DNA of 64,000 bases, from contig OZ023264.1 in assembly GCA_964006375.1 (NCBI GenBank), forward strand, positions 15,572,225 through 15,636,224, in the 5' to 3' direction. Position 1 is the first letter of the stretch. The number at the start of each line of letters is the position of its first letter. Both the position numbers and the translations under genes were made by a program. The notes beneath the pieces were generated by a model. The model had not been told where the DNA came from and ran no database searches. It saw nothing but the letters and a program-made list of their open reading frames with translations. This stretch comes from Tillus elongatus. Taxonomy: Eukaryota; Arthropoda; Insecta; Coleoptera; Cleridae. This document shows positions 9,990 to 22,199 of the stretch, in pieces.

Positions 9990-10265
9990 TTCGTACTAAT
10001 AAATTTTAACGCGAGCCTAAGGAAGAGATTCGTCAGGGAACACGTATGGAGTGTTGTAATGTACGGAGCGGAAAGCTGGACTTCAAATAAGCAGAATATG
10101 CAGGCAATGGAATCTTTTAAAATTTGAATGTAAAAAAATTACCAAAAAAGTACACTTATAGAAATACGACTAAAAGTGTGCTAGAAGAGGTGAGAGAATA
10201 TAAATGGTTGCTAAAAGAAATTGCATGGGAAAGAGTAAAACATCACCTAAAAGCCACGTACCTAC
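9990..10265 (+). pseudogene. LINE reverse transcriptase C-terminal scrap
   Basis: A broken reading gives FVREHVWSVVMYGAESWT, the post-catalytic segment typical of RTE-type LINEs (compare the LLYGVEGWTL and LLYGSESWTF segments at 14143-16926 and 20975-22195). Several stops follow. Confidence 0.6.
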
Positions 10266-10344
10266 TTTGAAAACTTTGGCTGGTTATGTCAAGAAATCTT
10301 TTAGTAAACGTGGTTCAATTGATGAAGTTCGAGAGCTTTTTTTA

Positions 10345-10515
10345 ATTTATTTCAACAACACACCACGAGGGCTTACAGCCTAAATACTATCGTACCGTGG
10401 GTGTTAACAAGTAGGAAAGAGGCAACTTGTTAATTCTAGACTTGAAGGTTTGGAGGTTCGGAGAAGAAGGAAAAACATGTGCCGGCAAGGAATTCCACAA
10501 CTTAGTAAAAGCACA
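10345..10515 (-). pseudogene. CR1/Jockey-type LINE 3' end scrap
   Basis: Reverse complement of the 3' end of the LINE at 42195-43550: shared terminal sequence CACCACGAGGGCTTACAGCC and the preceding final codons. Only about 170 bp remain. Confidence 0.75.
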
Positions 10516-10588
10516 GTAAAAGCTACGATGAAATCAAAATAACTGCAGGAAAGTGAAGGTTTTAACCTATGGTAAACACTGATAAGTA

Positions 10589-11888
10589 CAGTATTGTGCG
10601 AATTATTGTGTACATTAGGAATTCATATATTATTGCACGATGGCAACACTGCTGTGACAATTCTGACAGGTGTTTTTCGACATATCCCATAACCGGCCAT
10701 CACGCATTAAGTTATTATCTGTCAGTTGTTGTGCCGGTTATTGTGACTAAGGTACACGTGTCTGTGGTTTTGGGGAAAAGGCACGTTTTAGTTAATTTTT
10801 CGTGTTTGTGGACATTACGCCAAGGAAAAGAAAAAGAATAGTGAGCACACACCCAGGACGCAAAGAGACGTTGCTAATGAGTGTTCCGTGACCGTAGGAG
10901 TTGTAAATAAGATAACTGAACAAAAAAGGAAGACTGGATCAGTTAAAGTTCAGCAGACGGGGAAATCTGAGAGAAAAAGGAAAACAACTCACGGAGAACA
11001 ATCATTTCTTTGGAGAAATGACAAGCCGAACACTGGAAAGGCAAGGAACTTCAGCAATACTTAGAAAAGACTGGAATGAAGATTCACATTTCTACAATTC
11101 GCATACGCCCTGGATGGAAGAATAAAAGCTGTGAGATCTCACCAGAAACAGCTTCTGACGAAGGCTCTGATGAAAAAAAAAACACTTATTTGGGCAAAAA
11201 TATATGCCATTGGACAGAAGAACAGTTAAAAAAATGAATTTCAGATGAGACACAGTTTTTGGTGCAGCGATAATACCGATCAAAATTCGAGCGAAAAGGT
11301 GTGGACGAAAAGTTAACTGCAGATCACTTGGTCCAGCCAGTGAAAAATGTGTTTTGGGGCTGTTTTTCATATATGGGGACAGGGAAACTTATACCTATCG
11401 AAGACATGATGAACAGTGAAAAATATAGATATGTGAGAAACAAATGGCTTTGCCCATAGAACGGGAAAAAGTTCAAGCAGTTGGCGAACCAATCTTCCAG
11501 GAACATTCAGGACCGTGTTATGTTCCAAGAAAATGGTGAAATATTTCAAGGACAACAAGATTATTGTTCTAGACTGGCCTGGAAACTCACCGGATATTAA
11601 TACTAGTGAGAAGTTGTGGTCTATACGCAAGGCCAGATTGCTAAAAATGGATTGTTTGGCAAAAAGTAAGATGATTGAGCCTGTCATTTAAGTGTGGGTT
11701 TGAGATGACAAAATCAAGGAGAACTGCAAGAAACTAATGTATCCCATGCCAAGATGGGGTTGAACCTGTAATAAGGGCCAAATGCAGACATATATCTTAT
11801 TCAATAATACTAAAAGGTCGTTAAACTAATACTGTTTGCATTTTTTTCAATGTCTAAACGACATTTTACATTAATTTGCACAATACAC
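10589..11888 (+). mobile_element. Tc1-like DNA transposon, degenerate
   Basis: About 1.3 kb bounded by imperfect inverted ends built on AGTATTGTGCGAATTATTG (left, after TA at 10587-10588) and its inverse near 11862-11888. The length fits the Tc1 family. The exact right end is uncertain because it abuts another repeat. Confidence 0.65.
10842..11770 (+). pseudogene. Tc1-type (DDE) transposase, decayed
   Basis: Across several frames I can read a helix-turn-helix region, then SDETQFLVQ (first Asp), PVKNVFWGCFSYMG, and DWPGNSPDINTSEKLWSI, the block holding the final Glu in Tc1 transposases (usually SPDLNPIENLW). The EDNAP block with the second Asp is degenerate. Many stops and frameshifts: an old copy. 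Confidence 0.75.
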
Positions 11889-11925
11889 TTGGAGAAATCA
11901 AATCACAACACATTTTTAAAGAGAG
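11884..11925 (-). repeat. terminal fragment shared with 7097-7279
   Basis: ACACTTGGAGAAATCAAATC and onward matches the arms of the inverted-repeat element at 7097-7279. No hammerhead core is left here. Confidence 0.6.
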
Positions 11926-11930
11926 TTATA

Positions 11931-13158
11931 TGAGGGCAGGTCAATAAGTCCGTGACTTTTTGAATCTCCCGCCTCTCCACAGGAAGGGCAACAATGCTCC
12001 TGTCAACAAGCATCTGTCAGTTGACTCCTGTCAAATTTGGAACAAGCTACGTCATCTAGCTTGTGTTAGATAGTCATTGAAAGCAGACAACCGCTTGAGT
12101 TAGAACGAAAATGGCAAAAAGTGAATTTCGTGTGCTCATCAAACATTATTTTTGCGGAAAAAAAACCATCAGTCAAACCAAGGATAAGCTTGATAAATAC
12201 TATGGGGACTCTGCACTATCAATTTCCGTGGTAAAAAAGTGGTTTACTGAATTAGGTTGCGGCCGTACAAGCACAAATGACGCCGAACGCTCTGGACGCT
12301 CAGTTGAGGTCGCGAAAAAATTGAAAAAAATTCACGATATGGTGTTGGCTGATGGGAGACTGAAAGATTGTGGAAGCCATAGGCATATCACATATCACAA
12401 GATGGGTGCCGCGTTTGTTCACAGTCGACCACAAACGCAATCGTACGACAACTTCGAAGGAGTGTTTAGCGTTGTTAAACCGCAATAGCGACGAGTTTTT
12501 GCGCCGTTTTGTAACCGTGGACGAAACATGGATTCACCACAACACACCAGAGACCAAGCAGTAGTCAAAACAGTGGGTTTCTCCGCGCGAATCGGCGCAC
12601 AAGAAGGCCAAGGTGGGTTTGTCAGCCAATAAAGTCACGGCGACCGTTTTTGGGATGCACGCGGTATAATCCACATTAATTACTTTCAAAATGAAGGAAC
12701 AATCAATGGCGCATATTATATCAACTTAATGGACCGATTCAATGACGATTTGAAGAAAAAACGACCGCATTTGGCCAAGAAAACCGTTCTTTTCCACCAA
12801 GGCAATGCAAGGGTGCACACATGTGTAGTCTTCAAGGCCAATTGCGTAAATTGGGCTACGAATTGCTCCCTCATCCGCCCTATTCTCCGGATTTAGCCCC
12901 GAGTGACTATTTCTTGTTTCCAAACCTAAAGAAATGGCTCGGCGGAAAGAGATTTGACTCCAATGATGAAATTATCTCACAAACAAATACCTATTTTGAG
13001 GACCTCGACAAATCTTATTTTTTGGAAGGGATAAAAAAATTGGAGAAACGGACGAAGTATATAGAGCTTAACAGAGACTATGTTGAGAAATAAAATTATT
13101 TTTTGTCAAAAAACCCGTGTTTCATTTAAAAAGTCACGGTCTTATTGACGTGCTCTCA
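11931..13158 (+). mobile_element. mariner (DD34D) transposon, inactive
   Basis: A 1,228-bp element with inverted ends of about 35 bp (TGAGGGCAGGTCAATAAG... and TGAGAGCACGTCAATAAG... on the other strand) flanked by TA on both sides (11929-11930 and 13159-13160). Size, ends and TA duplication are all typical of mariner. Confidence 0.9.
12111..13093 (+). pseudogene. mariner transposase, frameshifted and catalytically dead
   Basis: Starts MAKSEFRVLIKHYF with the mariner helix-turn-helix. The frame breaks near 12330-12400 and has a stop at the end of HHNTPETKQ. The first catalytic Asp is in VTVDETWIHH, the third in YSPDLAPSDYF. The second, normally in HQDNA, reads HQGNA (Asp to Gly, near 12803). 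Spacing from that position to the third Asp is 34 residues, the mariner DD34D pattern. The C-terminus (to 13093) is otherwise intact. Confidence 0.9.
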
Positions 13159-13160
13159 TA

Positions 13161-14142
13161 GTTTCAATGATATGAAGACATCGCCTTGGAACTGTGACGA
13201 TTATTTGACGCGTTTTTGTTTGTTCTTCATGGCAGTTTCTCAAGCAAGAGTCGCCGCCAATAAAGAAAACGTTTTCTTAAAAGAAAATGATTTCATCTAA
13301 TAAGAAAATTTACGATATACATACACCCCTCATAAATTTAGAGTACCTCACTGGTTGGTAACAGAAAACAGAGTTTGTTTAATTCACAAACAATTCCCTG
13401 ATGTTTAGTAACTCGCCAGCCAAATGTTTATTTGACATGAAACCATGAATATTTGAATAAATTACTTTGCTGCAGATTTCCTGTCGGTTCCCATTAAACC
13501 ATTAGATGTGCAGGAAATAATTGCATACCTTCAAATAAGACAATTATGTTATATAAAATCAAACTGTATATTACGAGTTCTCAGTTGTTTTCCGCTATAA
13601 ATTATTAGTTTCTGGAGACACTAGTTACTCTTCAGTATTTGTCGACTGTTATTCCAGGACATATTTTATAATTCAAAGATTATTTAACAATTGATTGAGT
13701 ATAATTGGAATCCAAGAACTAGTGTATATTCTTCTCTGTACGTTATCATTTCTTGCTCTAGGTAATTATTGTTAATAACAAGCTTATTACTGCAGATGTC
13801 AGTAGCGGTAGTTCAAAATTCTTTGTTGATAGACTGGGAAAATTGAATTTTTGTCTTCAAAATTTTCTGATAGAATAGAAAGTACACTCTAAGTAGACTG
13901 CAACTCTTAAGTGTTTATTACCTTTAACTTCTTTAGAAAAACTATCACAGCAAAAAGGCGTGTCGCATTGTCATTGCAAGCACCACTCTTGTCTCCAGTC
14001 TTTTAATTTGTTTTAGATATAGAACTTTATTAATTGGTGCAGATTTTTGCAAACTCTCCTGTTGGTTAGCTTATTTTCTTTCTCTTAAGTACAACTCCTT
14101 TAAATCATTCCCCAATCGGATCTCCGGGGGGAACTGTGTTAA
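13161..14142. other. no recognised gene
   Basis: AT-rich, no identifiable frame or repeat that I can place. Confidence 0.5.
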
Positions 14143-16926
14143 ATGAGCATAGAAACGAGATATTAAATTTGAGAAGAGAAGTCAAGATCGGCACCTGGAA
14201 TGTGAGAAGCTTATAGGAAGCTGGGAAACTGGCCAACCTAATACAAGAAATGAAAAGATTAGAATTGGACGTTCTAGGCAGACACATGGTGGCCTGATGC
14301 TGGGATGTGCCACGTCTCAGGCGGAGTCATGTACTACTCAGGAAACAATGAACCAAACCACAGAAAGGGAGTAGAAATAATAGTGAATGAAAAAATGTCC
14401 AGATCTGTGATAAATTTCCTCCCCCACTCAGATAGGATCGCATTGATTAGAATACATGCCAAACCAGTCAACATCAACTTTATTCAGGTGTATGCACCCA
14501 CAGCCGATTCGACTGAAGAAGAGATCGAGACGTTTTACGAGAAACTGAAACAAGCACTTAAACAGGTTAAACATCATGAGAGATACCTCATAATAGGAGA
14601 CTTAAACTCTAAAATTGGAGACGGAAGAGTCGAAGATATAGTGGGCCCTTATGTATTAGGAACCCGAAATGACCGGGGTGAACGCCTCTGCCAATTTTGT
14701 CACGAGGAAAACCTGAAAGTAACAAACACTTGGTTCAAGATGCCACCTAGGCGCTTGTACACATGGAGAGCTCCAGCCGATCATTCAGACAACATCGTAC
14801 GTAATCAGACAGATTACATACTAATTAATAACCGTTTAGGAACATCAGTAAAAAGAGTATGTACATATCCTGGTGCCGACGTTCCCTCGGACCATGTTCT
14901 CCTAGTATCAGTAGTCAAGACTAAGATTACAAACATCAAAACCCATATAGAACAAAGGAAGGTAGATTACGATAGACTTAGAAGCGAGGATCTGAAAAAT
15001 GAAATAGTTGCAAAAATGAATGAAAGAATAATAACTTCCATAGAACCGAAGTTGGAAGAGAGTGCAAGCATAGATGTCATATGGGGAGAAATGGAGGAAG
15101 CCTTGATAAGGGTCGCAGAAGGTGAACCAAGTCATAAGCGGAAAACACACAAAAAGACAATTGGATGACAGCAGAGATCATGGCGCTTTTCGAAGAAAGG
15201 AGAAGATGTAAAAATCAAGGAAATCCAGAAAGCTATAAACACATCCAAAGAATTATTAGGGGGAAAATAAGAGCGGCAAAGAATGACTGGTTAAAGAAGC
15301 AATGCGAGGAGATAGAACAACTACAACAACTGCACGATGAATTTAACATACACAGAAAAATAAAAGAGGCGTCCGGAGTTAACCGGAAGAGACACTTTTC
15401 TAATGTAGAAAACGAACATGGGAAATGGCACAAGATGATCGGCAGCGAAGAGTTATTTGGGAGGAATATATTAACAACCTTTTCGACGATAATATACCTG
15501 ATACAGAGGCTACAGAGGACACAGACGTCTATGGACCCCCTATCACCAAAGAAGAACTTGTAAGAACAATAAACACGTCAAAGGACATAAAGGCAGTTGG
15601 CCCGGACTGTATACCTGTCGAACTACTAAAAATACTAGACGAGAGAGGCATTTCCGTACTGCACAGAATATTTAACAAAATATATAACACGGAGGAGTTC
15701 CCTGCCAAATGGATTACATCGCATTTTATGCCCCTGCCAAAAAAGAATAACCCAAATAAGTGCGAGGACCACAGGCTGATCGGTCTAATAAGCCACACGT
15801 TAAAGATATTCCTCAAAATTATTCACTACAGAATTTCCATAAAATGCGAAAAGGGGGTAGGGTCCACACAATTTGGATTTAGAAGGGGAGTAGGTACGAG
15901 GGAGGCTATAGTTTCAACTCAAGTATTGATCCAGAACTGCAAGGACCAGAGGAAGGATGTGATACTATGCTTTATCGACTACGAGAAAGCGTTTGACAGG
16001 GTCCAACATCACAGACTCATTCAAATTTTGAGGAGGATGTATATAGACCAGAAGGATATCCGCTGCATAGAAAGCCTTTATTCGAACCAAACAGCCGTAG
16101 TCAAGGTTGGCAATGAACACACAGAACCGACAAAGATCTTTCGAGGGGTCAGACAGGGATGCGTTCTCTCTCCACTCCTCTTCAACCTGTATTCTGAAAG
16201 CATCTTCCAGGAGGCGCTCGAAGAACGCGATCTAGGTATTAAGGAGAATGGAGTGTGGATCAACAACATACGGTACGCAGACAACAGAGTCCTAATTACA
16301 GACAACATGAAGGACTTGCAAGATATTCTTAATGCCATAGGCGACAGTAGCAAAAACTTGGGCCTTAATATCAACACCAAGAAGGCAAAATTCATGATAG
16401 TTTCTCGCAAGCCGGAAGAACATCAAAATGCAAGCCTAACACACAACAAATGCCCAGTAGAACTGGTATATAAATTTAAATATTTAGGGACGTGGCTGTG
16501 TGAAAACTGGATGTCTGAAACGGAGATCAAATGCCGAATAGAAATGGCCCGAAACACATTTATGAAATTCAGGAAAGTTCTTCCCAACACTGATTTTGAT
16601 CTCAACCTAAGAATTAAATTTGTAAAAGGTTACGTGTGGACAGTGTTACTATATGGTGTGGAGGGCTGGACGCTGAAAGTGAATACCATGAATAGACTTG
16701 AAGCTTCGAAATGTGGACATACAGACGTAAACTAAAAGTCTCATGGACGACCAGAAAAACAAACGAGGGGATCCTAGGAACGGTTAAAAGAGAACGTGAA
16801 CTATTGGACACCATCAAGCGCAGAAAAGCAGCGTATTTGGGCCACGTAATACGGAATGAAGGATACAAATTCCTACAATTAGTAATAGAAGGAAAGATCG
16901 AGGGGAAGAGAGGAATTTTAACCTAA
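14143..16926 (+). pseudogene. RTE-type LINE: endonuclease and reverse transcriptase, broken
   Basis: Endonuclease begins near 14182 with KIGTWNVRSL, then a stop and a small deletion. From 14305 it is open: IQVYAPTADS, IIGDLNSKIGDG, and the C-terminal DYILIN and DVPSDHVLL blocks. Linker pieces follow at 15165-15563. Reverse transcriptase (15425-16735) shows IDYEKAFDRV (motif A), RGVRQGCVLSPLLFN (motif B) and RYADNRVLI. The catalytic box should be YADD, so the second Asp is mutated to Asn. The tail after reverse transcriptase (LLYGVEGWTL, then YLGHVIRNEG in another frame) ends abruptly at 16926. Three frameshifts, one stop and a dead active site: inactive. Such elements copy themselves by target-primed reverse transcription. 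Confidence 0.9.
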
Positions 16927-17139
16927 CTTTAACAAATACTTCGGCCGTCGACTGTGGTATCTGTATTATGATTCTAACATCCAATGAAACAAATAAGAAA
17001 GTGGTCGTTAAATCAAGCTGTGTACATCAGATGCAGATTCTTAATGAATGCATGTAGGTACTGTATTACTAAAGCGAAACAAAATTATTTCAAGAAGAAA
17101 TATACCTACCTCAAACTAACACAGTAAGTACTTATAATA
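16927..17139. other. no recognised gene
   Basis: Short unassigned stretch after the truncated LINE. Confidence 0.4.
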
Positions 17140-18655
17140 TCTAGGTACTTATTGTTTTCTTTACTTTTAGTTTTTACTCTTTATGTAATGTATGGAAAAT
17201 TTGTAAATGAAACAACATAGCCTAATATCTCAATGAATAACTCAATGTCCAATTACACTAGTATCTTTTGTTTTGGTACATAGTGAAACCTGTATAAAAG
17301 CAGCGTGGGTACTAAATTTTAAAAAATAACACAATGAGCTTCACAGGTAACTACAAATTTGTTTTAAAAAACTTTTTTTGTTATTTTGTTTGCAGAAACT
17401 GGTTCGGTTGAGTTGACTAAAACGGATCATCCAAGAGATTAACAAGGAAGAATACCTGCCACGTTTATAACTTGGCAGATGCATTCCTTTTGTCAATAAA
17501 AATTAAATTTTCGGTAAATTTGCAGATTAGCACACAGGGTTTTTGTAGAAAAAAATTCAGAAACATGCTTAGAACCCCTTCTGGATGAGCAAGTCGCAAG
17601 AAAAATTTCTTGCAAACAGCCCCCGAGAAAGTTACGGGAGCCTGAGTGAATAGGGGTGCTGGGCGGGGATAAAGATAAAAAGGAAATGTGCGCGTAAAGT
17701 ACGAAAAAACAGCTGCGTTGGACTTTTATAAGCTGACCTTATCCCATTTTGCAGCTACACCTCCTTAAAATCTTGTTTACCCCGCCCTGAACCTCTATTC
17801 ACCGCAGGTTCCATAACTTTCTTGAGGGTTGTTCCCAAAAAAATTTACTCGTTTACATTGCTCTCGTGTATGCAATGTGGTTGGCTGTAGGCATGCAGAA
17901 GGGGAAGGAAAAACTCTGCGACGAAGCAGCGAAACAAGGTTTTCAATTTATGTTTAAATTGTTACCTGATTTCATTTGTTTAAAATATTTTTCCAAAAAT
18001 GAATTTGAGGTTGCCTTGCTTCAGTCTCACATACAGTACATACAATATTTTATCATTTTCAAAAACTATGGATACAGCAACAATAAAAAGGGTCTGGGTG
18101 CAGCAAGTACGTTAAGGTAAAGAATTTTCGTAAATATATTTCAAATCCAATAACTCAATTTCCCATTAAGCTATCCTCAATCTTGGACCATAGTAAAATT
18201 ATGTAAACGGAGCGCGGGTACTAAATTAAAGGAAAAGAACATAATCGGCCTTCGCAGATAACTAAAAATTTGTTTGAAAAACCTTTTTTGTTGTTTTGTT
18301 TACAAAAACTAGTTCGATTGAGTTGACCAAAACAAAACCATCCAAGAAATTAATAAGAAAAAACACCTGCCAAATTTATAATTTAGCAGGTACCTACTTT
18401 CCCTTTGTAAATATTTGTTTTCTGGAAAACTTTTGTAACTTTAATGAAATTTGCAACACAATTTTTTAAAGAGACTTGCTATACTTCCATATATCTCTAC
18501 CAGATTATAATTTTCTAGCCCCATAGAAAATAGAAATATCTTCAAGTTATTGCTAATTGAAACCTCTAAAACCGTTCTCCAAGGTCCATTTAAATTTAAA
18601 GAAGTAGTTTTAATAATATACCTAATAATATACTAATAGTGTACAATTCTGATAC
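17140..18655 (+). repeat. repeat A, copy 1 (paired-module non-coding unit)
   Basis: Non-coding unit of about 1.5 kb that aligns along its length with 26690-28605. It has a partial module (about 17215-17500), a shared spacer (about 17500-18095, with blocks such as CAGAAACATGCTTAGAACCC and GGGGTGCTGGGCGGGGA), and a second module starting GTGCAGCAAGTACGTTAAGG at 18099. The right end of the second module is cut off at 18655 by the DD41D element. Confidence 0.75.
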
Positions 18656-20457
18656 AGGGTGGCGCATTGAAAACGAAACAGACCAATTTGCGTCCAGTGA
18701 ATTTTTTTTTAAAGAAACGCTGAAACACGTCAATTTTAATATTGAGGGGGACATGTTTTGACATAAAACTCAACTTTGTCACATCAACCCCTTAAGGGTG
18801 GTGATAAAAACCCTTATATTTTAAATAGGGAACATGGGTCGAGTGTTACATCATTTGAAAGCTCTTTCTTTTCTGAATTTAGCATACAAATGTTTTTGGA
18901 AGTTTTCTCAACTCATTTAAAAATTATTCACAGTTGGATTTGCAAGAACGTATTTCATTCATTGTGATAAGAAATGCACTAATTAGTCAATTTTTCGTTA
19001 AAAAAACTAAAAAACAAGACCAAACGTTCAAAAATGTTTAAGTAAGTGTTCAAATTGTTGACCACCACCTTCCATACAAAAGTACAAATTTCGTTCAAAA
19101 CGAGCTCTGGCATTCTGGAGCATTTGTGGAGTTATTAGGCGGCATTCTTCAACAATGCGTCGTCTTAATTTTTCCAGAGACTCCGGCTCTGTTGCGTAAA
19201 TTCTACTCTTTAAATGGCCTCATAGAAAGAAGTCTAAAGGAGTTAAATCCTGTGATCTAGGGTGCCATAGCGATAATCATTTTCAACAATGTCAATTAGT
19301 GGAGGGTAAACGATATCTTCTAGTAACTCCAAATACGTTTCGCCACTCAAATTGCCATCAAGAAAAATTGGTCCGATTAAACGGTGTCCAAAAATGCCAG
19401 TCCAGCGATTCAATTTCTGTGGAGTTTGAGTGTGGACTTCGTGAAAATTTCTTGGATTATTATCTGCCTAATAACGACAATTATGACGATTGTCTGTAGA
19501 GTTTAATAAAAACGTCCATTCGTCTGAAAAACAGATATTGAAAAGAAAGTTCCCGTTATCAGCTATTCGCGCAGTCATAACTTCACAAAACTCCAGCCGC
19601 CGATCAAAATCATCTTCATTCAGTTGTTGTACAAGGTGAATTTTATTCGGGTGAAATTTATGATGCTTCAAGATTCGCTGAATAGTTCTTCTTTTGATGT
19701 TTGAAACAGTGGCCAATTTTCTCGTGCTCAAAATTGGGTCTGCAGCAATTTGTCCTAAAACTTCAATCTCAGCAGTCTCATTTCTAACCGGAAATTCACG
19801 TTCAGGATCCCGTTTTTTGTTGGCTACTGAACCACTTTGTCGGAACTTTGCAACTAACTCCGAAATGTATGTTCTGTTAACATGTCTGTTCGGATGTCGC
19901 TCATTAAACAAATTTGTGGTACGGTTGGCACAGTCCTCGTTTTTGAAAAAAGTGTAATTATTTCAACTCTTTCATCTACAGAATACACCATTGTGAAATT
20001 AATTTTCGGTAGTACTATTAAGTAATCAAACCGACCGATAAACTGAAATAATAAACCGCATTTCTCTCATTCCGATAATAAATGTTCTGATAGTCAATGT
20101 TTTGTTTACAAACCAACAAAACATTGACTATCAGCACATTTCTTATCGGAATGAGTGAAATGCGTTTTTGCATCTTCAACTGTGAATAATTTTTAAACGA
20201 GTTGATAAAACTTCCAAAAAATTAGTGTGCTGAATTTAAAAAAGAAAGTGCTTTCAAATGATGTAACACTCGATCCATATTCCCTATTTAAAATATAAGG
20301 GTTGTTATCACCACCCTTAAGGGGTTGATGTGACAAAGTTGAGTTTTATGTCAAAACATGCCCCTTCAATATTAAGATTGACATGTTTCAGCGTTTCTTA
20401 AAAAAAATATCTCTGGACGCAAATCGGTCTGTTTCGTTTTCAATGCGCCACCCTATA
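18656..20457. mobile_element. DD41D mariner-like transposon, copy 1
   Basis: Inverted ends GGGTGGCGCATTGAAAACGA at both sides, with the similarity continuing inwards for roughly 300 bp, unusually long for this superfamily. Transposase lies on the minus strand. The ends are preceded or followed by TA-rich flanks, as expected for TA-targeting elements. Confidence 0.85.
19033..19991 (-). pseudogene. DD41D transposase, deletion copy
   Basis: Starts MVYSVDERVEII at 19991 with a DUF4817-type helix-turn-helix ([11 protein letters not shown]). A one-base deletion near 19935-19950 shifts the frame. From 19911 to 19468 it is open through the second helix-turn-helix to FSDEWTF (first Asp). Compared with 48342-49441, a stretch of about 115 bp is missing around 19270, removing the FQQDGAPPH block with the second catalytic Asp. 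It cannot be active. Confidence 0.85.
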
Positions 20458-20459
20458 TA

Positions 20460-20700
20460 AATTGACTACTATAGTCCTCTTCCTGCGTACCGAACTTTTC
20501 ATTATATGGAATGGTTTCGCCAGGTCTAAAAATGCAATAAATTCTTTTCAAGCTCTTTTCTCCTATTGTTTCAAGTGTTATTACTTCTCTAGTTCTTCGT
20601 TTAGGTCTTAACCCGAACTAGTCCTCATCCAAGCAACTGTTAATTTTGTTTTTGGTTCTATTTCTTATTATTATTGGGATAATCTTTACTACATGACCCT
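20460..20700 (-). pseudogene. LINE reverse transcriptase relic
   Basis: In shifting frames the minus strand gives FGLRPKRRTREVITL followed by FIAFLDLAKPFHIM, corresponding to the GFRxGxxTREAI and DLEKAFD (motif A) blocks of RTE-like reverse transcriptases. The key FD is not preserved. Old relic. Confidence 0.5.
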
Positions 20701-20974
20701 GTACACTTATTGTCTTGTGTTGGTTGCATTTTCGCCATTACAATGCTTTGTGAATTAGTAATATTTTTACTCTTTATAAACTCTGAGTAGTTATCTCAGT
20801 GTATAGCTTTCTCAATCGACTGAGAAAACGTTTCTTTCTTTTTACCATAATTTTTTAAACGTCCGCTGTTCGTCTACCCCAAGAGTTTTCTTTGTCTAAG
20901 CCCTTTAAGGGTTCTTCTCTTGAAGTTGGCTTTTCAGTACAAGGAATCCCGACTTACAAAGAAGTTTTCCAAAA

Positions 20975-22195
20975 TCCTTCTTCTTCTTAAGACGTCGTCT
21001 CCCTACGAAGGTTGGCTATCCAACTGGCTATAATGGTGCGTGATACCGCACCTCTGAAAATCTCCACACATGTCCGTCCGAACCATCGACGCAGATCTTT
21101 CAGCCATGAGTTCTGCCGTCTGCCCACAGATCGTTTGCCCTCGATCTTTCCTTCGATGAGGAGTCGGAGGAGCTCGTACCGCTCCCCCCTCATAATGTGC
21201 CCGATGTATTGGAGCTTTCGTTCTTTGATGGTTGTCAGCAGTTCTTTGCCTTTACCTATTCTCCTTAGCACTTCCTCGTTAGTTATCCTGTCTACCCAGG
21301 ATATACGCAGTATAAGGCGATACAAGTACATCTCAAGAGCGTCAATGCGGCTCTCCATTGATTGGCAGAATGTCCAGCTCTCGGAGCCATAGAGTAGCAC
21401 TGGGAAGATATAACAGCGCAATATACGTATGCAAAGCTGTAGGTTTAGGTCTCTACTGGTGAAGAGTTTCTTCATGGAGATGAATGTCCTTCTGGCCTGT
21501 TCTATCCTTGATCTGATTTCCATTTTAGGGTCATTGTTCTCGTTGACGAGGGCTCCAAGGTATTTAACGGACGGCACCTGTTCCACAACCTGGTTGTTAA
21601 TTTAAAGGATCACCCGTCTTGGTGCCCTGGAGAACACAACCACCTTGGTCTTGGCAACGTTTATATGTAAACCATACCGTGTGCTATGCTCAACGATGAG
21701 GTCCATCATATTCTGGAGATGTGGTAAGCTGTCGGCGACCACGACCGTATCGTCGGCGAATCGTATATTATTAATAAGGGTGCTGTTGATTTTAACGCCC
21801 TCTTTCACATTCTCCAGTGCCTCCCGGAACACCACCTCCGAGTATATGTTGAAGAGTAGAGGGGACAGGACACATCTTTGTCTAACACCCCTTCTGATTT
21901 TTGTTTCTTCGGATGTTATTCCCTCTATCCTAATCTCCGCAGTCTGATGCCAGTACAGCTGCGTGATGATGTTCAGATCTCCCGCATCGACTCCGGTGTT
22001 TTTTAGGATCTCAATGAGCTTCTGGTGCGAGACACAGTCGAAAGCTTTTCGGTAGTCAATAAAGCAGGCGTATATATCAACATTCGTGTCTCTGCATGAG
22101 AACGTTGAGAGAGAAGAGAGCCTCGCGCGTGCCCATTCCGTTCTTAAATCCAAACTGCGTCTCCCCAACCTGTCCCTCACATCTCCAAAATCCTA
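20975..22195 (-). pseudogene. RTE-type LINE 3' half (reverse transcriptase)
   Basis: Two frames: 22180-21602 with IDYRKAFDCVSHQKL (motif A), RGVRQRCVLSPLLFN (motif B) and the intact catalytic box FADDTVVVA; then 21586-20987 with SVKYLGALV, LLYGSESWTF, and the conserved tail IEGKIEGKRSVGRRQNSWLKDL. A short frame break near 21590-21605 separates them. The 5' end is truncated near 22195. The 3' end finishes in short AAG repeats (near 20975), typical of RTE tails. Related to, but distinct from, the element at 14143-16926, in which the active site is mutated. Confidence 0.88.
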
Positions 22196-22199
22196 GAGT

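Noticed and set aside
10569..10841. 90-codon open frame as a gene
   Set aside because: Occupies the left end and leader of the degenerate Tc1 element, upstream of its transposase.
17866..18120. 84-codon open frame as a host gene
   Set aside because: Lies in repeat A, and the parallel copy (27740-27990) does not keep the frame.
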